A program made the position numbers and the translations under genes. A DNA stretch of 64,000 nucleotides from positions 130,974,277-131,038,276 of the forward strand of contig OX352761.1 of the NCBI GenBank assembly GCA_947095585.1, given 5' to 3'. Each line of letters opens with the position of its first letter. The first letter of the stretch is position 1. Shown here in pieces: positions 35,331 to 46,611 of the stretch. This DNA comes from Nephrocerus scutellatus (taxonomy: Eukaryota > Arthropoda > Insecta > Diptera > Pipunculidae). The notes under the pieces were generated by a model. The model was not told the DNA's origin. It was given only the letters and a program-made list of their open reading frames with translations, and ran no database searches.

Positions 35331-35564
35331 CTAGTTGTTAATCACGGTGTTACCCGGGACCCGGGACCCGCCGACCCCCACCACCAAAACATCGTTTAGA
35401 CTTTAGACCCACCAAACGCTTGGAATTTTCCAATTTTCCAGGTTCATGTATTCATCCCCGGACAATAACAAACATTTAAAAAAAATAGGCCAAATCGGTC
35501 CAGCCGTGAAAAGGTAACTGATAGACAGAAAGAGTTACTTTCACATTTATAAAAATAGTATGGA
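35331..35564 (-). mobile_element. Non-autonomous Helitron, both termini visible
   Basis: On the minus strand the element starts TCCATACTATTTTTATAAAT (35564 downward). It continues with 'gtgaaagtaactctttctgt' and 'ggctggaccgattt', phrases found at the 5' ends of insect Helitrons. It ends 'cccgggtaacaccgtgatt' then 'aacaaCTAG' (35334-35331). The 3' end has the expected CTAG terminus. Just inside it is a G+C-rich palindromic region (tandem 'cccgggt', and CGGGTAACACCGTG as a decayed hairpin). The 5' flanking base is A and the 3' flanking base is T, the canonical Helitron AT target with no duplication. 234 bp, non-coding. Family knowledge: such elements move using Rep/helicase from autonomous Helitrons. 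Confidence 0.82.
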
Positions 35565-35649
35565 TATATACATATCGTTAGATAAAAAAATAATATTGAA
35601 AAAATGAAAACTAATTTATATAAATACTAATATAGTTCGTAAGTTTCTT

Positions 35650-36470
35650 TATACAGGGTCATCTATTTTGTGGTTTCAAAAGTAAACGTAAATAAAAGAC
35701 ACATACAATTAAATTTTTGATGAAATTGACATTATGTGTTAAACACAGTATCATTTTAATGACCGCCTCGAGATCTATTGCAACAGTCGATCCTTTTGAG
35801 GTAATTTTTGAACACTTTTTTAAATATTTCGAGCAGTATCTCGGTCATATGTTGATTTTTAACTTAAGTTTGAGCTTTATCCACATAAACACGGTCTTTC
35901 GCATAGCCCCACAAAAATTGGCCAATTAACGTCGCAGAACCTTGAAATTACGCGTCCTGGAAACTTCTCGCGCAATAACGCCAGCATCGGTCGTGTTGTG
36001 TAGCTTGTGGCGCCTTCTTGTTGCAACCACATATCGCTGGAGTCAAAATCTTCAATAACAGGCCAAAAAAGTCTGTTATCATACGACCATAGCGCTCCGT
36101 ATTGTTTTCGAATAAAGACGGTCTGATCACGCCGCCACCCATAATGTGCACCACCATACAGTGACTTTTTGTTGGTGTAACGGCCTATCTTCAATTATTT
36201 GAGGATTTGTAGAGCCGCCGAGTGAAAAATGGGAAGCGAATCGCTGAAGAAAATTTTGTTTAAAAAATAGTGGGTCACAGCCGGTTGCTGCAGCACCCAT
36301 TGGACGTATCTCCTGCGTTGTGAACGGTCAGCAGGCTTCAATTGTTGCGTAAGCTGGACTTTATACGGATGGAGGTTTAAATCTAGGATCAAAATACGGC
36401 ATAATGAGCCGTAAGACACGTTCAATTGCTGAACGTCGGGAAATTGACAAATTGGGTTCTTTATTTACAC
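35650..36470 (-). mobile_element. Tc1/mariner-superfamily transposase remnant
   Basis: Minus strand: NVSYGSLCRILILDLNLHPY and QLKPADRSQRRRYVQWVLQQ (open in 36425-36195) are the helix-turn-helix to catalytic-domain linker. FLNKIFFSDSLPIFH covers the first catalytic Asp (IFFSDEAHF in relatives). Then come YTNKKSLYGGAHYGW-type remains, DFFGLLLK/LFWPVIEDFDSSDMWLQQ, EGATSYTTRPMLALLREKFP and GRVISRFCDVNWP (36194-35877, second Asp region). The C-terminus, with a short direct repeat of 'aactt', decays to 'aaccacaaaatagatgacc' and 'ctgtataa', the probable inverted-repeat end near 35655. Frameshifts and stops are present. The N-terminal DNA-binding domain is replaced by the LINE starting near 36480. 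Confidence 0.82.
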
Positions 36471-36479
36471 TTTCGCTAC

Positions 36480-37146
36480 AGCAGAGATATTTTCACAGAG
36501 CGTACATTACGATGATCCACCAGTGTTGGGTGTCGGTGCACAGAGAAATTCCGGGTAACTGTATGGCTGACCAACACGCCAAGCAAGGAACTACACTACC
36601 CTTCTTACCTGAATATGGTTCCATAGGCATACCAATCGCTACATGCAAACTCTTGTTAAAGCGGGATGCTAATGTAAAAACTAACTGTAGGTGGTCAAAC
36701 GGTACAACTTGCATAGCGACAAAGCAGATCTGGCCCACCTAGATCCGAAACCCTCCAAGTGTTTGATCTCTCAAAGAAGATCGCACATCGGTGCTATTGT
36801 AGGTGTCATCACTGTACACTGTCTCATAGGCAGGCATGCAGCAAGACTTCTCGAATGAATTCTGCAGAAACTGCATGGATGAGGAGGAGGAGGAGACCAT
36901 CGTCCATCTTCCCTCCCCCAAAAACCCAAAAATGTAAACTCCATATGGGAGCTTTCTTCTACAACGACACTAATGATCCAATCAAAATTGACATTGGTAG
37001 TCTCGTACGCTTCATACGAAGCTCTAATTGGTTCATCGAGTAGGTGGACGTAATTTTTCCTGATCCGTGTGGTATCACAATGGACCATTACTGGTCTAAG
37101 TGTGTCGGTTTCACTGACAGCCACCTTAACCTTACCTAACCTAATA
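36480..37146 (+). mobile_element. RNase-H LINE, 3'-terminal fragment
   Basis: Plus strand: VSVHREIPGNCMADQHAKQG (near 36525, the His and Asp end of RNase H), TTLPFLPEYGSIGIPIATCK and LLLKRDANVKTNCRW. Next comes a frameshifted zone and then FCRNCMDEEEEETIVH (near 36860), the C-terminal Cys-rich element of this LINE type. The 3' UTR ends 'cagccaccttaacc' then 'ttacctaaccta' at 37146. The TAACCT-like terminus and the LGTPIATCK block match the copies at 25886-26695 and 54143-54780. 5'-truncated inside RNase H. Confidence 0.85.
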
Positions 37147-39509
37147 TTACGATGATGCACAGACCTTTACACATCCGTGACGCTCCCAGTTTCTTCAAAT
37201 TTCTTCACTATATTTCTAATTGCCTATCATAGTAGAACTATGATGAATGCCATGATCTCCCCTTAAAGCGCGAAGATTTATCACTTTTTTTAATAGGTTT
37301 GAACGCTTTTTTCGATGCTTAAATGATGCATTTTCGTAAATGTCGGACAATAGACTAATAAAATGACAATTGCAATAACAGATATGTTTGACATATCCAA
37401 CACTACGGTGTTGAAACCACGAAAAGGATGATCCTATATTATTACTAACTTTACATTGTATTAATTAATTTAGATGATTTGTTTGTATATTCATATACGC
37501 ACAACTACTTACTACACACCCGACGTCCTTATAAGAAAGTTTCCTTAATGTAATTAGATTGCTCTCAGGCATCTTAAACAAAGTGGCCAATTCTTAGCTT
37601 GCAATTATCTTTAAATTGGAACAAATTCATTATGTATATTCGATCAAAGCTCATTCTTATTTCCAGAAATCATTACCTTTACATAATGATTTCGTTCTAA
37701 TCTCATTAGCTTACCATTTTCAAATGAAATGACTAAAGTACATATATACTTTCATCTTGATATCGAATTATGCAATATGATGATGGATTTCCCTGGTAAT
37801 TTATTGAATATAACATACAGTCATCTGAGAATTCGTTATGCACGTCTTTGATTTTCTCTTCGCAGCTGCATGCAGCATCATCGAATATGAAACTTGAATT
37901 TGCGTATAGCAAATTCTGTTATGTTGAGTTGAAAACTATTGATCTACCTCATGCTCGAAAGAAGGTATATAAATTACTGCAATGCAATATCCCTTTTAGA
38001 TCGCTATCGAATGGCAAAGTTGACTTGTATGGAAGGAGAACAGTGAAATTACAACAAAGGACTTATGCCGAAAGTCATCATGAGTTTCAAGCTTACACAA
38101 GCATATTGGAATTGATTTTGCTTTCTAACTTCCTGACTGGTCGTCTTGCATTTGCCGAATGCTTCTTTGGAACTTTACGTTTCACATAAATTGCTGATAT
38201 GCAGAACTGAATGTATTTTCAGTTTTGTATAAAGTTTCAAAGTTTCATCTGTTTTGCATTTGCGATACTTTAACAAGGACCACTATTTTAACGTTAAATA
38301 TACATACACATATAGATGTAATATAAAAAAGTCAGTGTCGGTATCTGTTCATCATTGCAAACTGCTAAAATGATTAAACTGAATTTTAGAAGGTGTATTA
38401 TTAGTGGTATAGAAAAGGAATTCACGTATACTTAAGCCAAAATTTTAAGCAACAAGTTACAAAAGTTTCAATTTTACTATCCATTGATATTCAGAAAAAT
38501 TCTTTAGAATAAGCGAGGAAACTCATAGAATTTTGCGTCGGTTGGTTAAGGAATTATCAGAACGTTCCTGTTTTAGACTGGGGCATGTCAATGTACATAA
38601 ACATAAATTCGTATGTACACATTTATGTGGAGGCGAATGTATATTAGGTAAACTAATTAAACTTTTTTCCCCCCATCTCAAAAAGTACGAGCGTGCTGCA
38701 CAGCTTCTCCAACATAAATTGCGTGTTCTGATGAATCACGTCCTTGGCCCACGTATGAGAAGTTGGTCAAAAATTTGGTGCAAAAACTTTGTCATTGTCA
38801 ACACACTTATATTATTGTTAATCTCCTTATACTCGTACAACTTTAAATATGAATGATTACAGTAAGGATCATAATTCAAGTTGCACTTTATTCCATATTT
38901 TTTTTTTGGTTTTGAGTCACGAACACATTTTGATGATGAATGTTAACAGTTTTTGAAACTCTTTGCACATTTTTAGTAATGTGCCACTTGCTACTTGTAG
39001 TTCTGGCGAAATGCGAATTTAAATTGGGATCTTTTTACACATTCTTAACGCTTTCCCTATCATTTTTGCAGATTTTCGTGTGTAGAAATGTTTGAATGTT
39101 TCAGTTTTTGAATGCTTCCACCTAACTCTATCGATATTAAAAGTATTTTCAATTTCCGTCCTGCTTCTGTGCGCACAGACACACTGTGGTTCAAATTCTT
39201 TAGGAATAAGAATTTTACGGACTTTTTGATGCTTACCTGAGAGGAAAATTAAATAGAAGTTATGTTCCCAATCTTGTTATTCATATGGAATAAAACCACT
39301 TTCACTCATTCGGCAAATTCCGAAAGAGTTTATACACAGAAAGTGTGTTTTAATTATGGTAATTGTATTTAAAATAGTTTAAGAACTTTAAAAAACCTAA
39401 TAACGAATTATGTGAAAAGTTTTCACAAATAATTCCACAGATTATTTTCCTTTCGACAGTTAGAAAAAACGACAACATATCGGTTATTGTTAAATGGAGC
39501 ATACTCGTA
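37147..39509. other. Stretch with no recognised feature
   Basis: Two plus-strand frames, 37848-38189 (113 codons) and 38533-38856 (107 codons), are long for this composition but show no family motif, and the second lacks an ATG at its 5' end. I treat both as chance frames. No repeats noticed. Confidence 0.45.
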
Positions 39510-39512
39510 CAT

Positions 39513-39785
39513 CGGCACAGGGACATAAGTCCCGAAAAAACTCGTATTAGGGACTAATGTCCCATCCCATCAGGACATAAGTCCCAAAAAATATGTTGGT
39601 ACCTTTGTCCCTGCGCGTTTTAAAAGGAGCCATTTCATGTATGTAATGAAAGTCCACAATTTTTATTTTTTTAATTATCTCTCCGAAAATTTGGGACTTA
39701 TGTCCCATCTTTTTCGATTTCAATGTCCCATTAAAGTGGGTCATAAGTCCCAAACGTAAATATTGGAACTTATGTCCCTGCGCCG
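39513..39785. mobile_element. MITE-like element built of palindromic GGGACATAAGTCCC motifs
   Basis: About 273 bp with matching inverted ends: 'cggcacagggacataagtccc' at 39513-39533, and on the opposite strand 'cggcgcagggacataagttcc' reading in from 39785. Two of 21 positions differ. The 14-mer GGGACATAAGTCCC or a close variant recurs inside at 39550-39563, 39572-39585, 39693-39706, 39738-39751 and 39765-39778, in both orientations, plus half-copies near 39606 and 39724. The 14-mer is itself almost self-complementary. 'cat' flanks both ends (39510-39512 and 39786-39788) and may be a 3-bp target duplication. No coding content. An 82-codon minus frame is a by-product of the repeats. Confidence 0.7.
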
Positions 39786-39845
39786 CATACAACACGGAAG
39801 GTCCGGATGAGCCATGTTCTAGACCAGAACGATCTATTGCGCTGA

Positions 39846-40720
39846 AATATTATTATTGTTATTATATAATATATAATATAAAGCCCGCAAGGGCACTTCG
39901 AATTAGAGTATTGAGTCTGACAAACCCACGGATCGTAGTCACCTGGCATTAGGAATAAAATGTAAGGATAGATTACCCGATAAGGGGCACCACGGTTATC
40001 TTCGATAGTGCGACGAGCCCCCTAGCCTTATGGTAAAAACTCACCTATGAACCATTCCAACCATTTTTATTGAGGTTAAACCAATGGTTTTTAACTCCTA
40101 CATTGGGTAAACAGAAACCTAAGGATCGTCCCGCTGGTATACCAGTAGCATGGGCATTGGATATGCCGATGGCTGAGATGTCTCATCAAGGTCTGAGAGG
40201 CAGCAAGCTACTGGCTATTGGTGAGGTATCACATATTAGTGAGACATCATCGGATGGCAACACGTTGACTGATTCAGTGGGTTTTCTGGGGTGGGTGGCC
40301 GACGAACTAGGGATTGCAGTGCATCGTAGCAGCATATAACTGATTTTGAGTCCATTTTGTTGGACGATAACGCTTTCGGTGCTGCCTGACTATCTGAAAA
40401 GATATAAATTGTAGCGCCGATAATACCCTTACTAAGGTTAATACTGCCGCAGACCTCAATGACACGGAGTTTCGCCTGAAAAAACCGTGGGACTCTCGAG
40501 ACTTCGTTATTGGGTCCGAAAACACCAGCTCCAACTCCAGATTCCATCTTTGATTCGTCTGTGTACCAGACTAGACCTTTTGCGTCCAGTGCGGGTACAC
40601 CATTAGACCAGATTGCACGCTCCAATATTGTTACCTCAAATAACCTGCCGAAATAGTACTTCCTGACGGCCAACATTTGTTGCAAAGAGAGCCACTGAAT
40701 TTGAATCTGTTGAAGCTCCT
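39846..40720 (-). mobile_element. RNase-H LINE (LOA type), 3'-terminal fragment with tail
   Basis: Minus strand: GRLFEVTILERAIWSNGVPA, then LVWYTDESKMESGVGAGVFG (near 40575, the YTDGS motif with Gly to Glu), FFQAKLRVIEVCG (Glu region), IYIFSDSQAAPKALSSNK (near 40410) and VICCYDALQSLVRR, open in 40685-40236. RNase H is then lost and about 390 bp of 3' non-coding sequence lead to an (ATA/AAT)n tail on the minus strand, seen at 39846-39882. A frame of 141 codons just upstream (41056-40631) may include decayed LINE sequence but shows no motif I can name. Confidence 0.82.
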
Positions 40721-41059
40721 CTTAAGGACTGAAAGGTGGTTGATCGAGTAATTAGTACTATCACTGTTTGGAAGATCAAGTTTAAACTTGCCGTTTGACA
40801 TAGTTTGTTTCTCCAGAAATGTAATGGAGAAGAATTTCAAATTTCTGATTGAGCTGTTTCGATTATTAGCAAATGTTAATTGTTCTGATTCTTTCGAACA
40901 CAAGATTGGTATAAATATTCTTCTTAAAGTGAGAATCAAATCACGTTCATCATAATACAACATTTCGTCCCGTAAGGTGACGGAAAAAAATAAAACGTAG
41001 GAGAGTAAACTCTGCAGCCTTGAAAGTTTACTCTTAACGCTTCTAAAGAAGTTCAAAAA

Positions 41060-42370
41060 TTCATATCATTCATAGTATTTTCCGTCTGCTTAACAAAAGT
41101 AATAGTAAAATTATTGAATATTACTGTAATCAATACCAAACCAAATCACGTAGAACTTTGTAAATGTTCGCCAAAAACTATAACTGAGAAAAGTCTGCTA
41201 ATTAGAAAAGTATTTACTAATAGTTGTATATGTTCTGAACTTTATAACTTTACTTTCAATTCAATAATTAGAACCATAACAAGGCAAGTTATTTTCACTG
41301 GATTTAAATGTATGACTAACCATCAGGCTCCTCAAAAAGCTTGTATCATCAAATGTTTACCTCTTACGTCTGCGACAGATCTCTAGCGATATGGAAAATA
41401 AGATAAACCCTTGACCAAAAATTAAATTGGTAAATTGCTATGATAAAAAAGAGGATGTGGAAAGAGTGAAATGTTAGTGACATGCCATTACATCGCATAT
41501 CCGGCTGAGATGGAACTCTAAAAGTTTCATTTGAGATCGAAATATTTTGACAGGGAATGCTGCAGTCCTGCTGCTCTGGATTATGCTTGCATATACATAT
41601 ATGTAGTGCCTATGTAATTACAGAACGCTTCGTATGAAATTAGTTTTGTTGCAATAGATGATGGTGTATCCCATGTAAGCCCGACTGCACTATATTGCTT
41701 TTACTTACATATATCATTACGTCGTAGCCGTCGCCGCTGAGTTTCTATATATAATTCGAACTGACAACGTTTGCTGTTGATGGTATACTCCGGATGGTCG
41801 TTTCGATGTTATTGTTGCCGCTGGTGATGCTGGAGCGAAGTCAGTTTGTCGAAGACTTTGCCGTAGTAAATTCGTATATTTCATTATTTTTTGTTGAAAT
41901 GTTTATTTGAATTTTTGCAGTTTAAAAGTTTTTATCCTGAGTGAGAAGGTGTCCTTGATACGGCACGAGTTAAATTAACAAATCACTACGGACGTGATCC
42001 ACTGCAGTTACATTACACAACGGACCACAATTTCTATGACAATTCACGCAAGATACCACAGCAGACTAGGACTGGATACAGGCTTTATACTGGTGGTTAC
42101 AAATACCTATATGTATGTACATATTCTGTTTATTGTTCTCATTGCATTGCATTGCATTCAAAATGAGTTTATTTTTTTAGTAATACATATAAATATTTGA
42201 TTGTGTGAAATTTAATTAACTTTATGCTTTCAAAAGATCAAAAAAAGGCTGTGCAAAAATAACATAAAACAATTTAGCTTTTTTGTGAAGAAAGAGGATA
42301 ATTGAGATCGTCATCTGTCAGAATGTTAACATTTATAGTTTTTTAGTATTAAGCATAAATTATACGAGAC
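41060..42370. other. Stretch with no recognised feature
   Basis: Frames up to 90 codons (41114-41386, plus) have no motif. 'ttgcattgcattgcattgcatt'-like repeats of ATTGC are seen at 42137-42157. Confidence 0.5.
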
Positions 42371-42374
42371 ATTT

Positions 42375-42892
42375 CACCGCTATTCTTCAAGACAGGATAG
42401 CCCTTTACGCTAAAGTCATCATTGGCCCATACTAGTGTGGCGTCACCCCAGGCAAATCAACAACTGATCACATTTTCACCCTTAAGCAGGTGATAGAAAA
42501 ATTTTAGAGTTTCAAAATTCACTGCAACATCTTTTTATAGACTTTAAAGTCGCCTATGATAGCATAGCCAGAATAGAACTTTATAAGGCCATGACCAATT
42601 TTATAAACCAAGTAAAAACATACTGATCACTATTGAGCCCATTTAACATCAACATAACAGGATGCGACAGGAGTATGGACTGGCCTGCGTCCTCTTCAAC
42701 CTGGCGTTAGAGAAAGTGATCCGCGACTCCGATGTAAAGGCGAGAAAAACAATCCTCTATAAGTCCATTCAGATAATGGCTTACGCAGACGATATTGACA
42801 TCGTTGGTAGACACCAAAGAGCTGTACAGGAAAATCGAGCGGGCGTCAGAAAATCTGCTGCTGCACTTAAATGAGAGCATAACAAGTAAATG
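42375..42892 (+). mobile_element. RTE-like LINE, left part of an interrupted copy
   Basis: Plus-strand DNA parallel to 31700-32260. 'tattcttcaagacaggatagccc' opens it, followed by NSLQHLFIDFKVAYDSIARI (first catalytic Asp) and a deletion of about 40 bp. Frame 42662-42874 then gives MRQEYGLACVLFNLALEKVI and QIMAYADDIDIVGRHQRAVQ (YADD intact). It breaks at 'gagagcataacaagtaaatg', where the repeat of 42893-43338 has inserted. Several frameshifts. Confidence 0.88.
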
Positions 42893-43338
42893 TAAAAAAA
42901 ATCTCGGTTACAAACTTTTATAAATACATCGAAACACGCCACACAGTTATTTAATAATAATCGCCAAAATATCTGTTTTTGAGGTCGGGCCTATTTAAAA
43001 GTATTTTCTTTTTTCTACGCATCACACGAGCCACACGCGACACGCGTCAAACGCGGGATATCAAAATTTGCCCCTGACACTGAGCCGCTCACAATTTCAG
43101 CCCTCTAGCTCGTGCGAATGGTGGTTAAAAAGACCTCAAAAAACGAAAAAAATGGCACGATTTCAACCGATCACAAGCGCCACACGTGAAACGTGAGACG
43201 CGTCATAGGCGGAATATAAAAAAATTATATTTTGGACACTCACAAAAATTCTAATCTAGGTCGTGTGGAAGGTGGTTGAAAAGGACCTCAAAGTAGTCGA
43301 AAATACAGACAAAAAGGGCTCAATAAAAGTTTTTAAAA
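42893..43338. repeat. Dispersed repeat, copy 2, inserted in the RTE-like LINE
   Basis: About 446 bp homologous to 1-576: 'cgccacacag', 'ctgtttttgaggtcggg', 'ctgacactgagccgctcac', 'ggttaaaaagacctcaaa', and the close 'ataaaagtttttaaaa'. It interrupts LINE sequence that is continuous in the 32.2-kb copy. 'aagtaaatg' (42884-42892) and 'aagtacatg' (43339-43347) flank it, a likely 9-bp target duplication with one mismatch. The ends carry weak inverted similarity ('acttttat' inside the left end, 'ataaaagt' inside the right). It contains one full and one partial internal unit. Transposition class not determined. Confidence 0.82.
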
Positions 43339-43378
43339 AAGTACATGGTGGCTACGTCTGCGAGCAGAAGAGCCAACT
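43339..43378 (+). mobile_element. RTE-like LINE, right part of the interrupted copy
   Basis: 'aagtacatggtggctacgtc' and 'tgcgagcagaagagccaac' continue the LINE from the point where it broke at 42892 (KYMVATSASRRAN, as at 32255-32295). The copy ends about 43378, after which the sequence is unrelated. Confidence 0.85.
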
Positions 43379-46077
43379 TAATTATTCGAGGAACAACGTA
43401 GACGTGCTCGAGGGAAGCCAGACTGTATGCTGAATAAATCGATAAACAACCTATTGCACGGACAAACGTTTGCACATCGCATCGGACCCGTAATTGACCA
43501 AAACCCAAAATAAGGCACCAGCCAGTTTTGAAATATTGACACTTTTATTAAAAACTACTTGTGCATTAAATCATTATGGTAGTAGTATTAAGGGAGAAAG
43601 GAGAGAAGAGTCACTTTGACCCTAGGGAGAATGTGGCACTAGCACTCCTGACACGTAACACGTATGTGAAAATCTGAGAGCAAACTGCTTGTCTGGTGCT
43701 GTGTGCATAGCTATGACAACATGACAACCTGCATGACTGAAATGCCACAACTTTAACAATGGCAAAGTCAACAAACACATCCGTCAAGTGACAACAAACT
43801 TGCAATTATAATCCTTTCGTAGCCAATAACATTTGCATGCCATGCAGATGGGTCCTTTTTGAAATGCAGCAGCACGCGATTTGCTCTCGATTTCTAAGAG
43901 TATTATTATGTACACTGCAGTTCACTAGATTAAAAGCAGGAAATTCGGAGAAGTAAAATTGATATTTCTCCCGTTTAAAGAAATTGTTTGACATTGTAAG
44001 AGAAGGCAAAAATAGATGTTTACAATTCAGAAGGATTGTCTAAGCGTGCTAACGCTTGCAAGATCAATCGGAGTAATCATGCCGTTTGCAACTATTTAAA
44101 GGATCCAAAAATGTACCGGAAAAATTACAAAGGAAATGTTTGCACGGCCCTTAAAGTAACGGAATAATGAAAAGTTGTCAGATAGCCTCCAATTGAATAT
44201 TTTGTATTAACCACAAACTACTATAACTTTCACCATCATTAATTTTTCTTTCCTAACATATAACTGGAGAAATATAAATTTTATCTCCCAAAATGATGTG
44301 CTTCTAATCTTGTGAACGCCAGTGTATGTGTTATTTTAATATCGTTTCATCAGAACACACAAGTAGCCGCCCGGCGCCCTAAAGAGCACGTTGGGTCGCT
44401 TAAGGTAATTAATTTTCTTATCATCGATTGCTGTTTAAGCCTTTGAAACTACAGAGCCCTTCTTCCGTCCTTTATCAATAGGACAATATTTAAAGAAATT
44501 GACTGGTGGAAATGTTGCGGTAAAAAATCAACCCTAACTTAAGTGTTTAAACGAGTTTATGAGATCAAAAGGCGAGAATAACGTGTAAAGGTCCCTTCTT
44601 CCTTGCCAATATTTTGGTGATTACTCGTTAGTTTAAGTAATATACAGCAAGAAGATACATCTTTGCGTTTTTACACGGTACTGGAAGGTTTGGAGCTCAA
44701 TGAATGTACATACAAACAAGCAAGGGAAGATCTCACCCTTGTGTCGAAGTAGAAGCCAGACAACGACATTACGACACACAGGATTTAGAAAGCGAAAACG
44801 TAATGTAAAAAGTTGTGTGTGCGTCAATTACATTACTGAAAGCAAATGCAACAGCAAATCAAGGAGAAATGAAAACTGCACCATACATATAACCTTGATA
44901 CATTTTTATAGTTGTCATCATCGTCATTATGAAAAGGCTTGTAGCTGGGTAAACTTTGATTCCAATTTGAGATTAATCTGTGAACGTTGACGATGAAATG
45001 TCTAACAAGAGATTTTAGAATGGGGCTTGGAGCGCCTGACAAACGTTTGATGCGGACGCTCAACCGAAACTATAAAAAGGATTTTACTGATGAATTCAAA
45101 AGATCTGAGAGCATGGTGAAGCCTCTGGTGCTTGCCAGAGCGGCCGGCGGAAAGGCTAAACTCGAACATTTTCCAACACAACGCGCAGAGATGGACTTTT
45201 AAGTTATCTATCTTTGTAGTTTTTTTTGTTTATTAATACACACCACACAGACAAATCTTAAATCAATAAAGAAAACCGCATTAGTTTTAGTCCACAGTGG
45301 TCTGACTGGTCAAGGTAACTTATCACAAACACATACATGGAAGTAATTTTTTATTAAAATATCAATCTTAATCATTATTTTCATTTTTGGAATACTCGTA
45401 TTTCCTTACGATAGAGATATACTCTCATTTATGTTTTTGCTGCTTAATGTGTCGAGGGCACTACGCGACACGACGCGAAAACAATGTACCTTTAAAAGTA
45501 TCAACCGACATTTAACCCCTAATACACTGTTACTCTGGTTGATATCTTACTAATAACATTACATTAAAACCGGCCACCCGTATTCAAATCGATTGCGTCT
45601 GCCAATGGTACAATTGTCAAAGGCTAAAGGACAAATTCAAGATTTTAATTTATCGGAATAAACAAATTCTATTAAAACACAATAGTGAAGAGCAATTGTG
45701 GCAAGCACTATGTTTTATATCAATCAAGGTTGCAGATAAATCACGTAGTTCTGACGGTTAAGCACTTTGTCAGACAAGTACTGTCGACATTGGAGGGAAA
45801 TGCAAAGTGCATTTCCCGCCATTTATATCGTGCAATCACACTCGTTTTTGTTTGAATGGTGATGCCAACGACACGCACGCACTGTCCGTCGCTGTATTCA
45901 GTCAAAGGACAACTAGTTTTTAAAAATTACATATGAAAGATGAAGGTTCTACCAAGAACAACTATGATGATGCGCAGAGAAATGTGCGCGCTACCCTTGA
46001 ATATACCGATTAACAAAAAACATATGGTAAAAAATTATGAAATAATGGTACTTAACTGATTCAAAAATGTTGTTTGT
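43379..46077. other. Stretch with no recognised feature
   Basis: Frames of up to 96 codons (44700-44990, 44987-45202, plus) have no recognisable motif. A short G+C-rich patch lies at 44365-44400. No repeats noticed. Confidence 0.45.
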
Positions 46078-46611
46078 GTCCTGAACAAACCGGTTGATAA
46101 ACAATTAAACACATCAAAATTTGAAAAAAAATGTAACGAAAGTCTCTATAAACCTATAAGAATAAACTCAACGAAGTTTACGTTTTGTAGTAAAGCTCGA
46201 GTTCATTCCAGTATAAGATAAAAGCGTAAGAATATTTGCTGTATTTCATTATGCTTTCCAAGTCATACAATGTAGTTGTGAGTAGATGCATCCCGAATAA
46301 ACCGGTTGGTAACCAATTAAACACATGAATATTCCAAAAAAATGAACGTTATTCTGTTTTAACTTATATAAGAATAAACTCACTGAAGTTTACGTTCTAT
46401 AGTAAAGCTCAAGCTCATTCCAGTATATTGTGAGATAAAAGTTTAAGTTTGAACGAAAGTCTGTTTCAACTTATAAGAATAAACTCAACGAAGTTTACTT
46501 TTATTAGTAAAGCTTAAGCTCATTCCAGTATAAGATAAAAGTTTACGGACATTTTTGAAGTATTTCATTATATTTCTCAAGTCATACAAAGTAATTGTGA
46601 GTAGATGATGA
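46078..46611. repeat. Diverged tandem repeats, two to three units
   Basis: The order 'aaccggttg', 'caattaaacacat', 'agaataaactcaacgaagtt', 'gtaaagctcgagttcattcc' and 'aagtcatacaa' is repeated. Units start near 46078, 46293 and 46451; the second lacks its end and the third its start. Units differ by substitutions and small indels, so this is an old array. Non-coding. Confidence 0.8.

Noticed and set aside
36771..37160. 129-codon minus-strand frame
   Set aside because: Antisense to the plus-strand RNase-H LINE 3' region. Its proline run is the reverse of the GAG/GAA-rich EEEEE stretch. No homology of its own.
37848..38856. Two 107-113-codon plus-strand frames as host exons
   Set aside because: No recognisable domain, no convincing splice or start context, and composition like the surrounding non-coding DNA.
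39513..39785. CRISPR-like array of short repeats
   Set aside because: Repeats are palindromic, irregularly spaced and in both orientations inside inverted ends, in a eukaryotic context. MITE-like structure fits better.
41740..41860. Possible arthropod promoter (tatata at 41744, TCAGT initiator near 41848)
   Set aside because: Spacing of about 100 bp is wrong for a TATA/initiator pair and no open frame follows.
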